64,000 bases of DNA, from positions 119,712 to 183,711 of the forward strand of contig VCJN01001180.1 of assembly GCA_006384855.1 (NCBI GenBank), written 5' to 3'. Under the pieces are notes generated by a model. It saw only the letters and a list, made by a program, of their open reading frames with translations, did no database searches and had not been told where the DNA came from. The position numbers and the translations under genes are program-made. Positions 32,940 to 46,754 of the stretch are shown here, piece after piece. Within the stretch, counting starts at the first letter, position 1. Each line of letters starts with the position of its first letter. The DNA comes from Tetraselmis striata (lineage: Eukaryota; Chlorophyta; Chlorodendrophyceae; Chlorodendrales; Chlorodendraceae).

Positions 32940-35900
32940 CTAGCCCACTAGCTCGCGCACCGCCTCCCCGTGCACCAGCCATTTGTCAACGTAGTACAGC
33001 ACCGGGTGAAAGTCGGTGGCGATGTGCGCCAGCACCCCGCCATCTTCACACTCCGCCCACAAGCGCAACAGCAGGAAATGATCCGGCGCCAAGAAGATCA
33101 GCACCCGGGTGCCTGCACTTGACGTGCCTTCGCCGCCGTCCTGCGCGCCCCCATGGCCTGACCCGCCGCCCATGGCAGCAGTCGGCAGCGGGCGCTGCTC
33201 TGCTCCAGAGTCGACCAGGAAGGGGCGCAGCACCTCCGCGGCTTGGGGCCACCATGCAGCGGGCGCGCTGCGGATGACGGTGGTCGTATGCCATCCATGG
33301 ACACTCGCCCCTGATGCCTCCTCCGGTCCATCACCGCTTTGCCGGCGCGCTCCTGTTTCTGACCGCCGCGGCCGCGCTTGATCCGAAGCAATGAGTGCTC
33401 CCCACATGGCCTGCAACAGAAACAAAAAACAGCAAACAATTAAGCTATGGGACTGCATGGATGTTTGTGTTGACCACATGGGAAAGGCGGCTTCTGCACG
33501 GGGAGTACTGTCCGCGCAATGTGCGCTCTCCGTGAGGAGCAGTGACGTTTAGGGCGCAGACGGGCTTTATTGTGGGTGGGGGGGGGGGGGGGGGGCACCT
33601 AACTTTCTCATTACCGATATAGGAATCGAGTTTCAGCAAGGGCTCGGTTCCCAGGGTCGCGTGATGCCCCCCAGCCAGACACGCCTAATGCACGCCCCTT
33701 CCGGGCCATGCGCGGATCGTCTTTCCTTCCCTTCCTACTGCAACACATATATGTCCATCCCCAATCCAGCTCATAAGCTTATAAGCTTGTGGCGACAAGC
33801 GGCAAAATCACTCTTAATCATGGTTGCTAATATACGGACACTTGCTGAGAATCAATCAGTGAAAAGCTGTGAATAAAGCGAATAAAGCAGATAAGGACCA
33901 GTGGCACATCCTCGCCGTCCGATAATTCTCACAGGATCATAACAGCTCATGGTACTGAATAAGCTCACTGCCCAACGGATGCAAGCTCTGTTTCTAGTTC
34001 AAGTAGCCTTCAGAAAGGGGGTGGCGGGTGGCGTCACCTCAAACAAGACGTCTGGGTCGGCCTGAATTGAGCGGGGAACGGGGAGGAAGAAGTCCTGCAG
34101 CATGATGTGGAGGGCCGGCAGGTACACGTCGCGCGAGCTTCCAAAGCCGTCGGAGCACCTAAGCCGCGGCAGCAGGCTGGTGGGAAGCGACACGAGCGGG
34201 CACGCGGCGATGACGAGCTCCACGGCACTGGCGCTGTGGGGGGTGGGGCCGCCTGTGCACCACATAGCATTTCAGGATTTAAGAAACTGCTGTCGTTCCT
34301 GATCAAAATATTGTCGGGGAGTAGAATCAGCTTCCGATTGTCTGGGACAGACCATCTTGAGTCTGCTTGAATTGACAATTCCGATACATCCATGTATCTA
34401 TTCTTGAGCTTGGTGTTTTTTAAATCTATGTGATATATGTGTATGATATTTGTATGATATCTATGTGTATGTATATGTATGCATATATATATAAATATGT
34501 ATATAGATATATGTATATATCTGTATACTATATAGTATATGTATATATATTTATACATATGTATCACGAAATTTCTCGTACATTGTAGATAAATAGTCGT
34601 AAAGTCGTGAAGAATTCTACTTCACGATTTTGACGCCAAGCAACACAAACGCCACACAGGCGGCCCACCGGCTGGCTTTAGGTACTCCACGTGAAGAGCC
34701 GAAATGCGCGAGAAGTCTCCGCACGGCGCCTGGTGCCACTCGTCCAGCACGGCCTCAGGGGCGCCGACCACCTAAACGGCAAAGAGCGTTGGCAAATAAA
34801 TGTCAGATCGCCACCGCACTCTAAACAATGAATGTTGGTACAAGGGCACGACGTTCGACAAGTCTCGAGCTGCGACGTTCGACATTTGAGCAGGGGCACG
34901 AAGTCCCGAGTCCCGACTATGCCGCGGGTCGACTGGCATCGGCGCTGAGAATGGGTTGTAAATTCCGACCACGCGATGCGCGCTTTTACGTTCGTCTCAT
35001 GTGATATCGACACCCATCAATAGCTACTGCAGCAGTCTGGCAGGGCTCGACATGCAGTAGCGGCCTCGACGAAGCATGCCAAGCCGGAGGGCCAAGACCT
35101 CGAATGTCACCTCCACCCCAAAGATGGCCTCCGATAGGGGCGAGGAAGCGTCGAGATCCAGGTCCGCAGTGCCTGCTGGCGATCTTTCCCGAGCAGCGTT
35201 GTTGCTGTTCATCGGAGCGATGTACGACAGCCTGCGTGAGGAGCACAGTATATTGGGCGGGATACTGCGATTCATTTTACTGTTTCAAACAATCGTCAAA
35301 CCTCATTGGAACCAAAACATCAATGCATATTCCGCAGTTTACAGGGCTGTACGGACTGTGCCTACACAGCATGCACTGCGTAGGTGGGCTGGTTGTTGCC
35401 AAATATATCGACTAGTCGCTCGGCAACTGGTGACGAGGCTTTCCTCTCGGCTTGTCCGATTTTCCATCCCGTTGCGTGGGGGGACTCCTACCTGCACGGC
35501 AGTCTCACCGTTGGCGGCGGTGCCCGCAGGAGTGCAGCTTGGCACGCTCGAAGCACCTGCAGCAGCATCCACGACGTGGGTTCGCGGCATGCAGGTTGAT
35601 GATTATTTGGGAAGACACAGCAAAATTGACATGAATACGCTAATAATACGAGAATGGCTAAATAACAATTTGTATTATCAGTAGCAGTCTGATTTTAGTC
35701 GACTATGGTTATCGTGGCCACCAAGCAACAGCACTAAGCTGTCGCTTGCTGGGTTCCCTTTGTCACTTACTACTCCCTTCGAGAAAGCAAGTGTCCGCGG
35801 CCGGGACGCCGTAACGCACACCATGGCATGGGCTGGCACAGTACAGCACTCACCTCCTTTGCGTCACAGACTGGGCTCGACTGCGTGCCCTCGGAAGCGG

Positions 35901-38900
35901 ACGACGCCTCTGCGCACAGCCACATGTCCCGCCGCTCAGGCTGCAGTTGAAGATGCAGTTGCGCGGCATCAGGGTTCCCGCCGTCCGCCAGGCTGCCGGG
36001 CCCCGGGTTACGGCACTGCGATGCCGCAGACGCAGGTTGTGGGCTGCTGGGGCTGTCCGCCACCGCCGGCAGAATGGATGCGTTCTTGCAGCGGACGTCC
36101 GACGATGCGGGTCCACCCCTGCCATGGTTGGCTACTCCGGCGGCGGCCTCTGGAGGCGCCAGGACGATGGGGGTCGAGCAGCCTGGGAGAGAGGACATCA
36201 GGCGGAGACAGGCGGCACTCCTGGGAGGATTGGACGCATTTTAGGGAGGGTTAGCCTAGCGGCAGTGAAGTTCCCATCAGACTGCGTATCATGTCACCTT
36301 GCGCTCTGACAATACCCAGAATTCAATGTAAAGAATGTGTGATGACAATACCGCTGAGCCGAGCTGACAAGGAAGCATCCAGGGGCTTGAGCATGCATTC
36401 GGGGTCCCACACACAGTACTGTCTGGTACTCCTCTGACAGTACTTATATTTCTTGCAGGCCGATTCACCGACACTTTGTTCTCCCTCACGGTGCTGCCGG
36501 GTTACCATAGTGCGAAACACAATACGCGCGCAATTATCATTACAGCTCCATTATTTCTAAAATATGCCGGGTAGGCCATGTCAAGGGATAAAGGACAAAG
36601 TGGGCAAAGGGGTGGGGGGGTGCACCTGTCCCGGACATCGAGGCTCGGGTAGCTGTTGCTCATCAGCGTTAGCAGGACCTCACAGTGGGGCAGCAAGGTG
36701 GAGGGCTGACGGCGCATCATCCATGATAGCACAGGCATCTATCAGTGGGCAGACATATGCTGACACCCGCACTGCATGCCACCCCTGTCACGGGGCCCCT
36801 CTGCCTCGGTCTACCACTTTATTCACTCCATTGTGCACGAGCAGTGACGGGGGATGACGAATTAGCTTATAAGAGTGACGCAGTGCTGTACAAGTGCGAG
36901 GCAATCACTGAATCAGCCATTGATGGGTCTGCTTGAATAGCCATGTTCGCCGCCACGTAGTATACGCCGACATGGGGTGGAGTGTAGCAAGTATATCTGG
37001 ATGTGGCCGCTCCGGATGCGCACCTCATGCGCATGCATGGCAGCGTACAGGACATCCAGCATCTCAATGCCAACCTCCCAGCTGCTGATGGAAGCATCGG
37101 AGCGCTTTGGCTCTGCCGCCGCGATCATGTGCCTGTGGCAAGCGGCGCGATGATCATCAGCAATGCAGCGTGTGTTATTCAAGCTTTGATGCCGCACATT
37201 CTAGCCGACTTTGGTGAACGCTGTGGCGGCTTTCCGGGGGTAGCAACTAACACATCCAAGGCAATGCATTGCAAAGCTGATAAATAACAACTAAAAGCGG
37301 CGCCACTGCGTGGGTTCAGGGGTCCGAGTCGCGAGATGGCTGGCTCAGCTAACTACGTGGCTTTAATCGGATTACACATTAAAACACATACATCTAACCT
37401 AAGTATGAATGGATTGGCAGATAAATACGCCAGTTCACGTGTGCTTCAATGGAATTGGGTAGGAGTTTGGAGGGGCAGGGAGCAAGCAGACGGGTGGAGC
37501 GAAGGGGATGGGAGGGGGGAGGGGTGGTATTGGCAGGATACTGCGGGTTGGCACCTGGCAAAGCCGTGCATGAGTTGGCAAATATCACGCAGGTTGGTGG
37601 CCGGCTCCCCCACCATCCGCTTGACGGCACGCCAGAAGTGGTGTATCTTTGGTGCCTGTGGCAGCCACAGACCTGCACGCAGCAGCATCGTGGGGGTAGA
37701 GGCACCCGCGGAACGCCACATATCTACTGCAAATCAATGGCACAGTGGCACGTGCAGGTAGTAGCAATCATGCACCAACATGTGGCGCTCACTTTGCCCT
37801 TTGGCGGCGAAAAGGTCTTCGCGGATGACTTTGTTTGGATTCCCCTGCGCAGCTCAGCCGCAATAGAAGATCGTCTCAGCCGGCTGCTGGCACCGCATCA
37901 CGAGGATCTTCATATCTATGAATGTCATATATCTGGATAAAATGATATCGACATACATTGATGGCAGACTCTGGCATGTGTGTACAGTGGGATGGCCGTG
38001 GGGCGGTGCGCAGGGGAGCGCACCGTCAGCCAGGCATGCAGCGCTGAGAGGATCTGCTGTCGCTTGCCGTTAGCTATGCTCTCACCCAGCAGCAAGTCAA
38101 GAAGGTGCACATACTTGTGATTACTGCGAACCACCTGCAGCGGCATAAATCCGATTCAGAGCTGAGATCGGGATATGCAAAAGAGCCAGAGAAAGCCAGA
38201 GTACCCACAGGTGGCGCCATCCAACTTTTTTTATTTTCTATCCATCTATGCGCATGGCTCCCTGCGCGCACCTCAAGCAGGAGGCGCGATACCCCCGTGC
38301 AGAGGGTAGACTGGATGCCCGGCGATGGTCGCTCGGACAGAAGGATTGCCAGGGAGGCCATCGCAGCCGCGGCCGCATCGCCCAGCTCCGGATGCTCAAG
38401 CCATAGCCCGGGCAGGCCTGCAATCCGCACATGACAGCGCGGTGACAGGTCCCTCCTCTCTTGCACCCCGCCTTGCACGCGACGGGAGGCTGCTGGTTAG
38501 AGGAACAAGGGAGAGGGACAGGAGGGACAAGGGGGAAGGGGGTGGCGCACCGTGGTATGCGCACAACACGTCCTCTGCATCCCCATACCCAGCCGCCAGG
38601 ATGTCCACAACTGCAATCGACTTCACAATGACCACCTGAGGGCAATGGAGCAGCAGAGCCTCATCAGGACCGCCGCTTGAAAAACAACCAGTGCAGGCGG
38701 GATGCTTTCACCCACGGTGACTGGTTGAATGGGAGGACACAGGGGGGGTGGGGGTTGCACTGGCTAGCTATTGAGCTTCCCACCTGCGGGCCATCTGCAA
38801 AGTCTGGGAGCAGCAGGCGCCAGTCCCATCCCAGGGCAGCCACCGCAGGCAGGTGCTCATCCTCAGCGCTGCTGGCAGCTTGAGCCCTGTATGAAATGGC

Positions 38901-40403
38901 AGCAGGAGGGTTGCCTTCACGTTGGCATGGTCAACCCCAGGGTGATGCACACCTTTGGTGCTCCAGACGAGCAGCGCACCTGCGGAAAGTGCTGGAAAGC
39001 CAGAGGACGGCGAGCTGTCTGGTGGCCAGCGAGCAGGTAGAATCGTTTGCGATAGCCATGAGGCGCCGCAACAGAGCCGCGTAATCCTGAAAACGCCGAA
39101 AAGAAGTAATGGTGCGCTAAGTCACAGAGCCAAACCATCAAGGATTACCGTGTCGACACCGGATGCCACCGGACAAAGGCGTCCAGGTTGGGCATCAGGC
39201 AGGACAAGGGCGGTCAGGAGAGGGGAGAACGACAACCGGACACCACGAGAACTGACCTGCAGCTCAGCCAAGCCCGGCAATTCCCAGCAGCGCTCCAGCT
39301 GGCAGTGCAGGGACAGCTCCGGCTCAGATGGACACTCACAACACGTGAAAGCACAGACGGAGCGAGGAGTGCGGGTAGGGTCCGGGGGGGGGGGGAGGAG
39401 GGGGGGAAGAAGAGGCGCACCATGAGCAGGGACAGGAGGGGGTCGATGCAGTTGAGCAGGGGGCTGAGCTCCAGGCTGATCTTCGCCGGGCTTAGCTCGA
39501 GCGCCGGCAGGATGACATTGACGCAGCACACCTGAGGGGGTCGCCACACAATGGGTGGGGGCGGGGATAGGAGCGCAGATCCATATACCATGCCGTTGCA
39601 TTGGCTTCGCATGTCAAAGATAAAAGAATTCCTTTATCGAAGGATCTGTGCAGTGGTTTCGTTTTAATCATCTGCATTTTAAGAGTAACACATCTTTCTG
39701 TCTCTCTTGGTGGGGAGGAGGGAGAGGGCGGGGGAGTACACAAGAACACAGAGTGAAGGTGCGGTATGCATAAAGTGGTGGCTGGGAGATGCCTCTGCAT
39801 CGCAGGCACATGCAGCACCGGCGCACCATGTCCACCACTGCCGGCGCCGTCATGTGCACCAGGTTGCTCACAAACAGCAGCAGAGCCTGCTCGAGCCGGC
39901 TGCGCTCCACGCCTTTCATCGTCATGCCAGCCTCCAGTGCACCTGGCGCAAGAGAAGACACACATTGGCAAAGGGGGAGTGGAGCAGGAGGGCGTGCGGT
40001 CGCTGGGAGAGGCGAGGCGGTGGGTGACCTGCGGCGCTGGCCATCACGGTCGCCGCCAGCAGCGCGTAGGACTGAAACGCGGACGAGCGCTCCGTCTCCG
40101 CCAGGTCTGTACGGTTCGAGCACATGGGGAGGAGGGATCGGTGAGTGACGCGTGAAAGGACGGGAGGCAGTTGCCGGGTGTGGGGAGACTTCTGTCATTG
40201 TGTGGCAAGCGAGGGTCGGCGGGCGGGCGGCGCACCCAGGAGCACCGGGAGGTGCTGCGAGAGTACGCCAGGGTGCGTCTCCTCCAGAATTCGCAGGCAG
40301 TCGGCGGCAACCGCCCGGGATGTGCGCTCCTCGATGGCATTGCCATGGCGGACAATGCCGAGTAGGAACTGCCCAAAAAGTAAGGAGCGGCAGTTTGTTT
40401 TAA

Positions 40404-40442
<39 letters not shown>

Positions 40443-40491
40443 GAACGCCGTTGCGCTGGGGAGGGCTATGTGCTAATCGTGGACGCTTCTG

Positions 40492-40531
<40 letters not shown>

Positions 40532-41608
40532 TGTGTGTTTGTTTGTTGGTGGGGGGGGGGGGGGGGGAACTCCAAGGTACACATTAAAAGCAGACCCCCA
40601 TGGTGCCGGGCCTTGCCTGGACCAGGTCCCCCAGGCCTTCCTGGTCCGGACGAAGGTCATCGAGAGCTGGCAGCACAGAAAGGGGCAAGCCAGCTTATCA
40701 GTCGAAGGAGAGCCACATCAAATATACATCTAGGTTGCATGGGGAGCATGGGGCATGTGATGGGGGCAGGCGAGGGACACACCGATGGCAACGGCGGTGG
40801 CGGTACTGATGGCCTGACACCTCAGTGCCACACCGTTAAGTGTGTCATCGCTGGTTGCGCGGATGAGGTGCTCAATGGCCTCCAAGACTCTGAACGGCAG
40901 CCGGACGGTTCAGGCCATGGACGCGGCGCAGGGTGGGTGGCTCCCGGATGCCTAAGTAAACACTGTCCTGGCATCCTACACCCTCACCCCCAAACTCATG
41001 CACAGGGCTGAGCTTGTATGTGTTTCGCCAGGAAAAGACAACATTAGGGGGCGTGCGGGCAGGAAGGGGATGGGGGAATGAGGGTGATGGGGGGACTTGC
41101 TTTGACAGAGCTCCTTCGGATGAGGTCAGTAGATCCTGGATGTGCTCCTCCAAGAATGCCAGCATTTGTATCCTGTCATCAAACCAAGCAGAAAGCGCGT
41201 TAAACGCCGCGCGCTAGACCGCCAGGTAGACAGGTTGTAAAGTCACATTAGGGAGGGGGATCAGCTTCCTGAGGCAGTCCACTGGGCCCCAGCTCCTCGT
41301 GATGAAACAATAGGCGTAGGCTCACTTGATGTCGGCGTCCAGCTTGTTGGAGGCGCCATCTTGTCGCAGGGCGCCCAGCAGGTCGCCGAAGATGCCCGAC
41401 CTGTAGCAGGCACCGCAGCACAGCCTGAGGGGTGAGGTGCCTTGCCGAACTCCGCGCTTCCCTTGGGCGCTAGATCCTCGTGCATCACGTATTCAAGAAA
41501 CGACAAAAGACCACCACGAGGGGGGCTCTGCTCCCGGATGAAGGTACCTGTATGGTGTAACCGGCGCGTCTTCGCGTGCAGCCCTATACTCCGACAGCGC
41601 TCGTTGCC

Positions 41609-41649
<41 letters not shown>

Positions 41650-42020
41650 CCCCCCGGCCCCGCCGCCGTGCACTCAATCCCAAGCAGCAATCGAGATCGA
41701 GATCGCCACGCGATGACTGAGTAGAATCGATTCTGCTTATTTGACAGCCGTAGATTGCCCGCAACTACCAGCGACAACCTGTAATCAACACACCGATGTT
41801 ATTCCGGCGCGAACTAAGTTGTCAGCCGCGGCTCGACATCGCCCTATGACAAGGAGCCTGCTGACGCCGCAGCGAGGAACGCTGCGGCGAGCCACACCCA
41901 TACTACATTCAGCGTTCGTGCGGAGACCGCCCACCTCTTGGCCGTCCACTCAGCCCGTGAAGCGGCCGAGCTCCGGAAGCCATCCACCAGCAGCGGCCAC
42001 TCCTGCGGGGTGACGCCGCC
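32940..42020 (-). CDS. Large multi-exon gene, alpha-helical repeat protein of unknown function
   Basis: Roughly 20 exon-like blocks with GT-AG edges follow one another on the minus strand. Approximate blocks are 42020-41940, 41420-41325, 41165-41095, 40920-40775, 40395-40235, 40112-40030, 39945-39797, 39535-39421, 39345-39258, 39086-38981, 38884-38786, 38637-38553, 38440-38271, 38136-38020, 37720-37560, 37135-37010, 36730-36626, 36195-35852, 35180-35030, 34770-34680, 34250-34035 and 33411-32940. The pieces are Leu/Ala-rich helices (for example VEIGMLDV-like WEVGIEMLDVLYAAMHA, ALLRRLMAIANDSTCSLATR, LEQALLLFVSNLVHMTAPAV) as in HEAT/ARM solenoids. The last exon ends FHPVLYYVDKWLVHGEAVREL. I do not recognise the protein; importin/exportin and TEL2-interacting proteins were considered without a match. 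It could be two genes. Start codon not determined. Confidence 0.6.
34430..34570. repeat. AT-rich simple sequence
   Basis: TATA/ATGT-rich tract within an intron of the large gene. The short peptides read from it are artefacts. Confidence 0.85.
40408..40560. repeat. (AG)n and (TG)n microsatellites with G-run
   Basis: An AG run at 40408-40438, a TG run at about 40496-40530 and a G-homopolymer at 40550-40567, all within one intron of the large gene. Confidence 0.9.
41610..41646. repeat. 37-base C homopolymer
   Basis: The longest homopolymer in the window, in the intron region upstream of an exon of the large gene (41420-41325). Its exact length is uncertain because such tracts are error-prone. 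Confidence 0.9.
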
Positions 42021-42049
42021 AGCCTGCTTGTGGCGGCTTCTCCCCATGC

Positions 42050-43905
42050 TTGGGGCGCGGTCGAACAGTTGCGGCCGCCACGGTGTGGCGCGGATGCTGG
42101 CTGTCTGGCTGCTCCGTTGAGTGCGCCGAAAGACGACAAAGGCGCGCGAAAGACCCCCGATGGTGGTGCTGCCTCAGGTGCTGGGACAGGAGGATGGCTG
42201 TTCTTGCTGGGAGATACAAACACGACGCTGCTGCTGGCTGTGTTGGCGATGATGACGGGGTCAGAAACGCGTTCGCGCCGCGGCAGAAAATATAGCAGCG
42301 ACCATATGTTTGTGGAGTGGTATAGCTGCTCAACGCCCTACATACTCATCGCCGTCATCCGCCTGACGTACACCTTTCCACGTAAGTATGGGGTTATTTG
42401 CGAGTTTGATCCACGTGCCCATGCGTGGCTACACTGAGGCCGTGCGCGCGTGCATGCGTGTTTCTCAGGGTCGTACGGCTGAGGGGAAATGCCGCGATAG
42501 CGCGATATACCCCATATTGCCACGCGGTGGCCGTTGCCGTCAACGCTTTCATTCAGGCAAAAGCTACTGGGCTTCTGGCGCTAGAGCTTCAAAACCAAAA
42601 TTTGCGCCACTCGTGTACACAGATAGGCATGGGACAGCACAGCCCCCGTACTCATACCACATCACCCTTGGTATGATCACTATCCACCATACACGTAGGG
42701 CATTGAAATTAGGTCATTAACGACCTGGACCAAGCCCTACGTGTCGATGACGATGGTTTATACCCAAAATCATGGACAAAATGGCTGTGATCGTTGCACG
42801 CGCAGGCGGGAGGGGGTTCTTGCGGCCTCTTTGCGGTAGGCCAAAGCTTTTCTATAGCAGTGCATGGCCGCATGCTCATAGCGCGCCATGGTGAGCCCAG
42901 TGGGGCGGCAATGGGGTGCACCTTAATGCGTCGATGCTGGTGGAACGAATGTTGTGGAAGGGGGGATCCGGCATGGCGGCCGTGGGCATCGCTCAAGGGG
43001 GGTATGTGCCAAGTATGAGTAGTCCGTGCACAAGTACATACAACACACTGCCCCGCCTCCGTGTATCAGCTTTTGAGATCCCCTTGGCGTAAAGTTTCAC
43101 GCCAGCGTGTTGATCACACGTTGACACAGACGTCAGATTTCGACATATTATTTCAAAAATTCAAAAGTGCCTAAATGGCCTCGGACGACCGTGCTGCATC
43201 TGTAGGATCTGTAGCTTTGCTCGCGTAGTTTTTATTGGTATTTATATGAAAATTTTCTGACGTTTCCTCGCAACGCACTGAGCGATACCGCGAGTTTGAC
43301 ATCCGCACCACAAGGCGGCACTGCAGAGGCGATGGTATCACCGACGCCACATCGTGCAAGGGCGCACGCCACTATGGCCCCATCTAAACCAAAAATACCT
43401 AGCCTCTTTGCTGACATGTTTCCTCGCCCGCCCATGGCCATCCCACCATGCAATGGTCTATGCATGCGCGGCGGGACGTGCGGGGCAACAACCCTGTTGT
43501 TGTGGGGGTACTGGAAACGCTCAGTGTGGCGCAAGTGCCACTCAGTCGTGTAGGGCACTTGTTAGGGCCGAAGGGGTTGCTTACACCCTATGGTGGCAAC
43601 GGCTGAGCCGAAATGTGCAATATTCCAGGATTTCAGATCATAAACCCTAGATACAGTTGCCCTACTATTCGTAAGCTCGGATTCGGCGAGAAAAGGGCCT
43701 GGGAGTTATGTGGAGGGGTGTAGTATTATGAATATATATTATCATCATATTATCATGTTATCATATCTATTATCTGCTATCTTATAACATGCAACAACAT
43801 AATGATAATGTTAATCATATATGACATCAGCGGCATTCATTGTCATTATCGTAGTAGGAGGAGCATTACCACTATCATCAAACAAGCAATAGGAGTATTA
43901 TTACC

Positions 43906-43936
<31 letters not shown>

Positions 43937-46750
43937 TGGAAGCAGTAGCAGTACCAGTTGAACAATTGTATTCACATACAGACTTGGATGTTTTATGTTG
44001 TTTTAAGCACCCCTTTTCTTTGCACACCTTTTATTTTGATAATCTGCTAAACACTGAACTACTGTTAAAGTACTGTGACTGGGTTATTTGCAGGCATATA
44101 TATGAGTCCAGGAACAGTATCAACAACATTGGCAGCCCAACAACAACACTAACAATCGTAGAGCACGCAGCAGGGCAACAAGGAATATGCATAATGCAGA
44201 CGGCAACATAAATTATACAATGTATAGACAGAATAGACAGCGTGATTTCATCAGGTTTGTGGTCGCGGTCCCGGCCCTCATGGCCTCACGACCTACCATT
44301 TAGTTGCGGAATGCTTATTGCTGTTGACAATGTCATCACAATGTTGTTGCAGAGTGCCGGAGGGAGCGCCTCACAACGGGCTGGTTTGCACGCCTGGGCT
44401 GCCTGGTGTTGCTGCTCCGGATGTTGCGCTGCGGCTTGGCTTTGCGCGGCTGTTGTGCTGGCGGCTGTTGCGGCTTTGTGGCTGCAACCTGTGCGTTCCC
44501 TTGTGCCTGCGCGAGGTCCTCACGTTCTGCACCACGTACAGCGACATCCGCTTGCTCCTTACCCATCTTCTTTTTGAAACGCATGAGGGGCTTGGATCCT
44601 TGCCCGGAACAATCCATTCACACAAGCAGCACGGCGTGCCACTCTGCTTGAAGGTCTACTGTGGACACCACGCCCGACTTGCCGGTCGCAATCGAGCCCA
44701 CAATATGCGTACAGATTTGCATTAAATCATGCAACAGACTTGCGCTGCTACGAGTAGTACTTGAACTCCACGGGTGACAAGCAGTCCATGTTAACTCTGG
44801 TGATGAAGGGAAGGTGCCGTGTTAGGCGTTGTTATCACCCATTGGCTGCCATCCACACACGTCGTGATCACATTTGACGACATCGATCCCCGATCTGCTG
44901 CTTGTCAAACTCCCTACACGCTGCGATACCACCTGGAGTTGGCCTTGTCAGCTCATCAGCGCCCTACTGGTGTTAGATTGCTGCCTCCATGCGTGGCACA
45001 TGTGTCGAAACATACATATATCGCTCTATGTATTTATATAAACATCAGAGACATTCAGTGCCAACGACGATGCATTGCAGTGGTTAAACAATACTTCAAG
45101 CAGTATATATACTGGACAAGGAAATGTTTCCCAAAAGGGAGGACTTCCCGCGGCCCCCTTTTCTCCCCAGATGTCGCGCTACCCGGTACCGAAAACAATA
45201 ACAACCATAATGTAAGCGGGCCACTAGCAGCATCGTTGTACTGCATACATACACCCCTGCACATAAGTTTGGGGTCCCTTTTCGGCAGTCTCAAGACTTC
45301 AGAAGTCTAGGGTACCTGAACGTAGGGTATATGAGATGAAACCGTGGAATCTCAGAGGGTTTTATAAAACCTGCATGACGAGTGGCTCAAACCGAAGCTT
45401 AAAGACCTTTGACTAGGGTGTCACGTTGCACTTGGTGCGTGGATGGGCGTCGCATGCAACTGCACCAAAACCATGGTCGGTATCACGCACACGCCGACGC
45501 GCGTGAATAGACAACCAAACGGCGGGATGGCCATGAACGCGTGAGGAAACACATTGGCGAGGGGCTCGGGTGCATTTGGTTGGGGTGCAGCCGTGTGGGC
45601 GGCGGCTAGTACATGTCGCGTTGCGATGCTGGCATGGCATCAGTGTCGGCCACGCTCAGCAACACCCCCTTCGCTTTAAAACGCTCTAACTTGTCAGGGT
45701 TTGCTGAAAAAAATGTTTTAAAAATACCACGCAATTGCTCGTTCAAATTTGCGTCGAAAACAATCTTTCAAAATCAAAAATTCGATTTTTTGGGGCCCCG
45801 GAAAAAATCCCCAAAGATGATCATCCAAGTTGCCCTTCACTGCCTTATGTGCCCATCCATATCGGGCGCATGGCTTTGCGCCAAGTGCGTGTCTAAGCCC
45901 CATACTCGGCTGTGCGAGAGCGTTATGTGTGTGGATGACCACGAATCACCAACACTTGGCATGTGCCGCCTCCTAGCGATATACACATCTACCAGCCAAA
46001 ACGCCATTTCCCACAGCATTTTTCAAGGAATTTCATATTAATTAAAGTCCACGCCCCTACCGCGCCACCCCGCCCACGAAACGGTGCAACTGGCATTCCA
46101 CCACGCGCCCTCATAGTAGAGCATTGCCCTACGCCAAGGGGGCCATCGAGCGCCTCTCCTACGTGCGTTCGCAACAGAAACAGCAGCATTCTCACCCCAA
46201 AATTGCTCCCCATAGTGGCCAACTTGTCGTTGGGGTGTCACGTCGTGCCTATAGCGACATGCTTTCAGTGGCCTTCACGCACGGTGTGTGCAACTTATGC
46301 CAAGGGCCGTATCCACCGAGTTTGGTGCGACGAGTGCCGCTATTTCCATAGGTTTGGAAGGTTGGCGCAACCCACAATTTTCTGGCGCCAACGCATCATG
46401 CAATGATTTCGCGTTTTTGAAAGGGCGCCCACAAATGGTCGTGTTGTCGCGCGGGTGGGTATAAAGCGCACAATAGGCGTTCGCCCGAACTATTCCCACT
46501 GTAGTTAGCATGTATGCACATGCAGCCGGCGTTATCTTCGCCCATGCATGCGCTTTGCGATCGAAAATGCAAAACCCGGGCTTATTTGGAGGGGTGTACA
46601 TATATAAATGAGATAGATCAATATTGGTTGATATATAATTATAAGCATAAAATACATGAAGCACATATGTGGTGTTATTATAGAATAAATAATATAGATG
46701 AGTAAGAGAATAAGTGTATTGTAGTGTATTAATCAATAGTATAGTTGCAA
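42050..46750. other. 4.7 kb without a recognisable gene
   Basis: Frames are short and overlapping. Two stretches are cysteine-rich when read on the + strand: 43354-43650 with CCCGGTGNAQC, and 45830-45960 with HCLMCPSISGAWLCAKCVSK...LCESVMCVDDHE. They may be remains of zinc-finger parts of old transposons. 43720-43940 is an AT-rich simple sequence with ATT repeats. No RNA gene was noticed. Confidence 0.45.
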
Positions 46751-46754
46751 TAAA

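Noticed and set aside
32940..42020. Naming the large helical gene as an importin/exportin or TTI1
   Set aside because: Only a general helical-repeat character is visible; no diagnostic motif supports a specific name.
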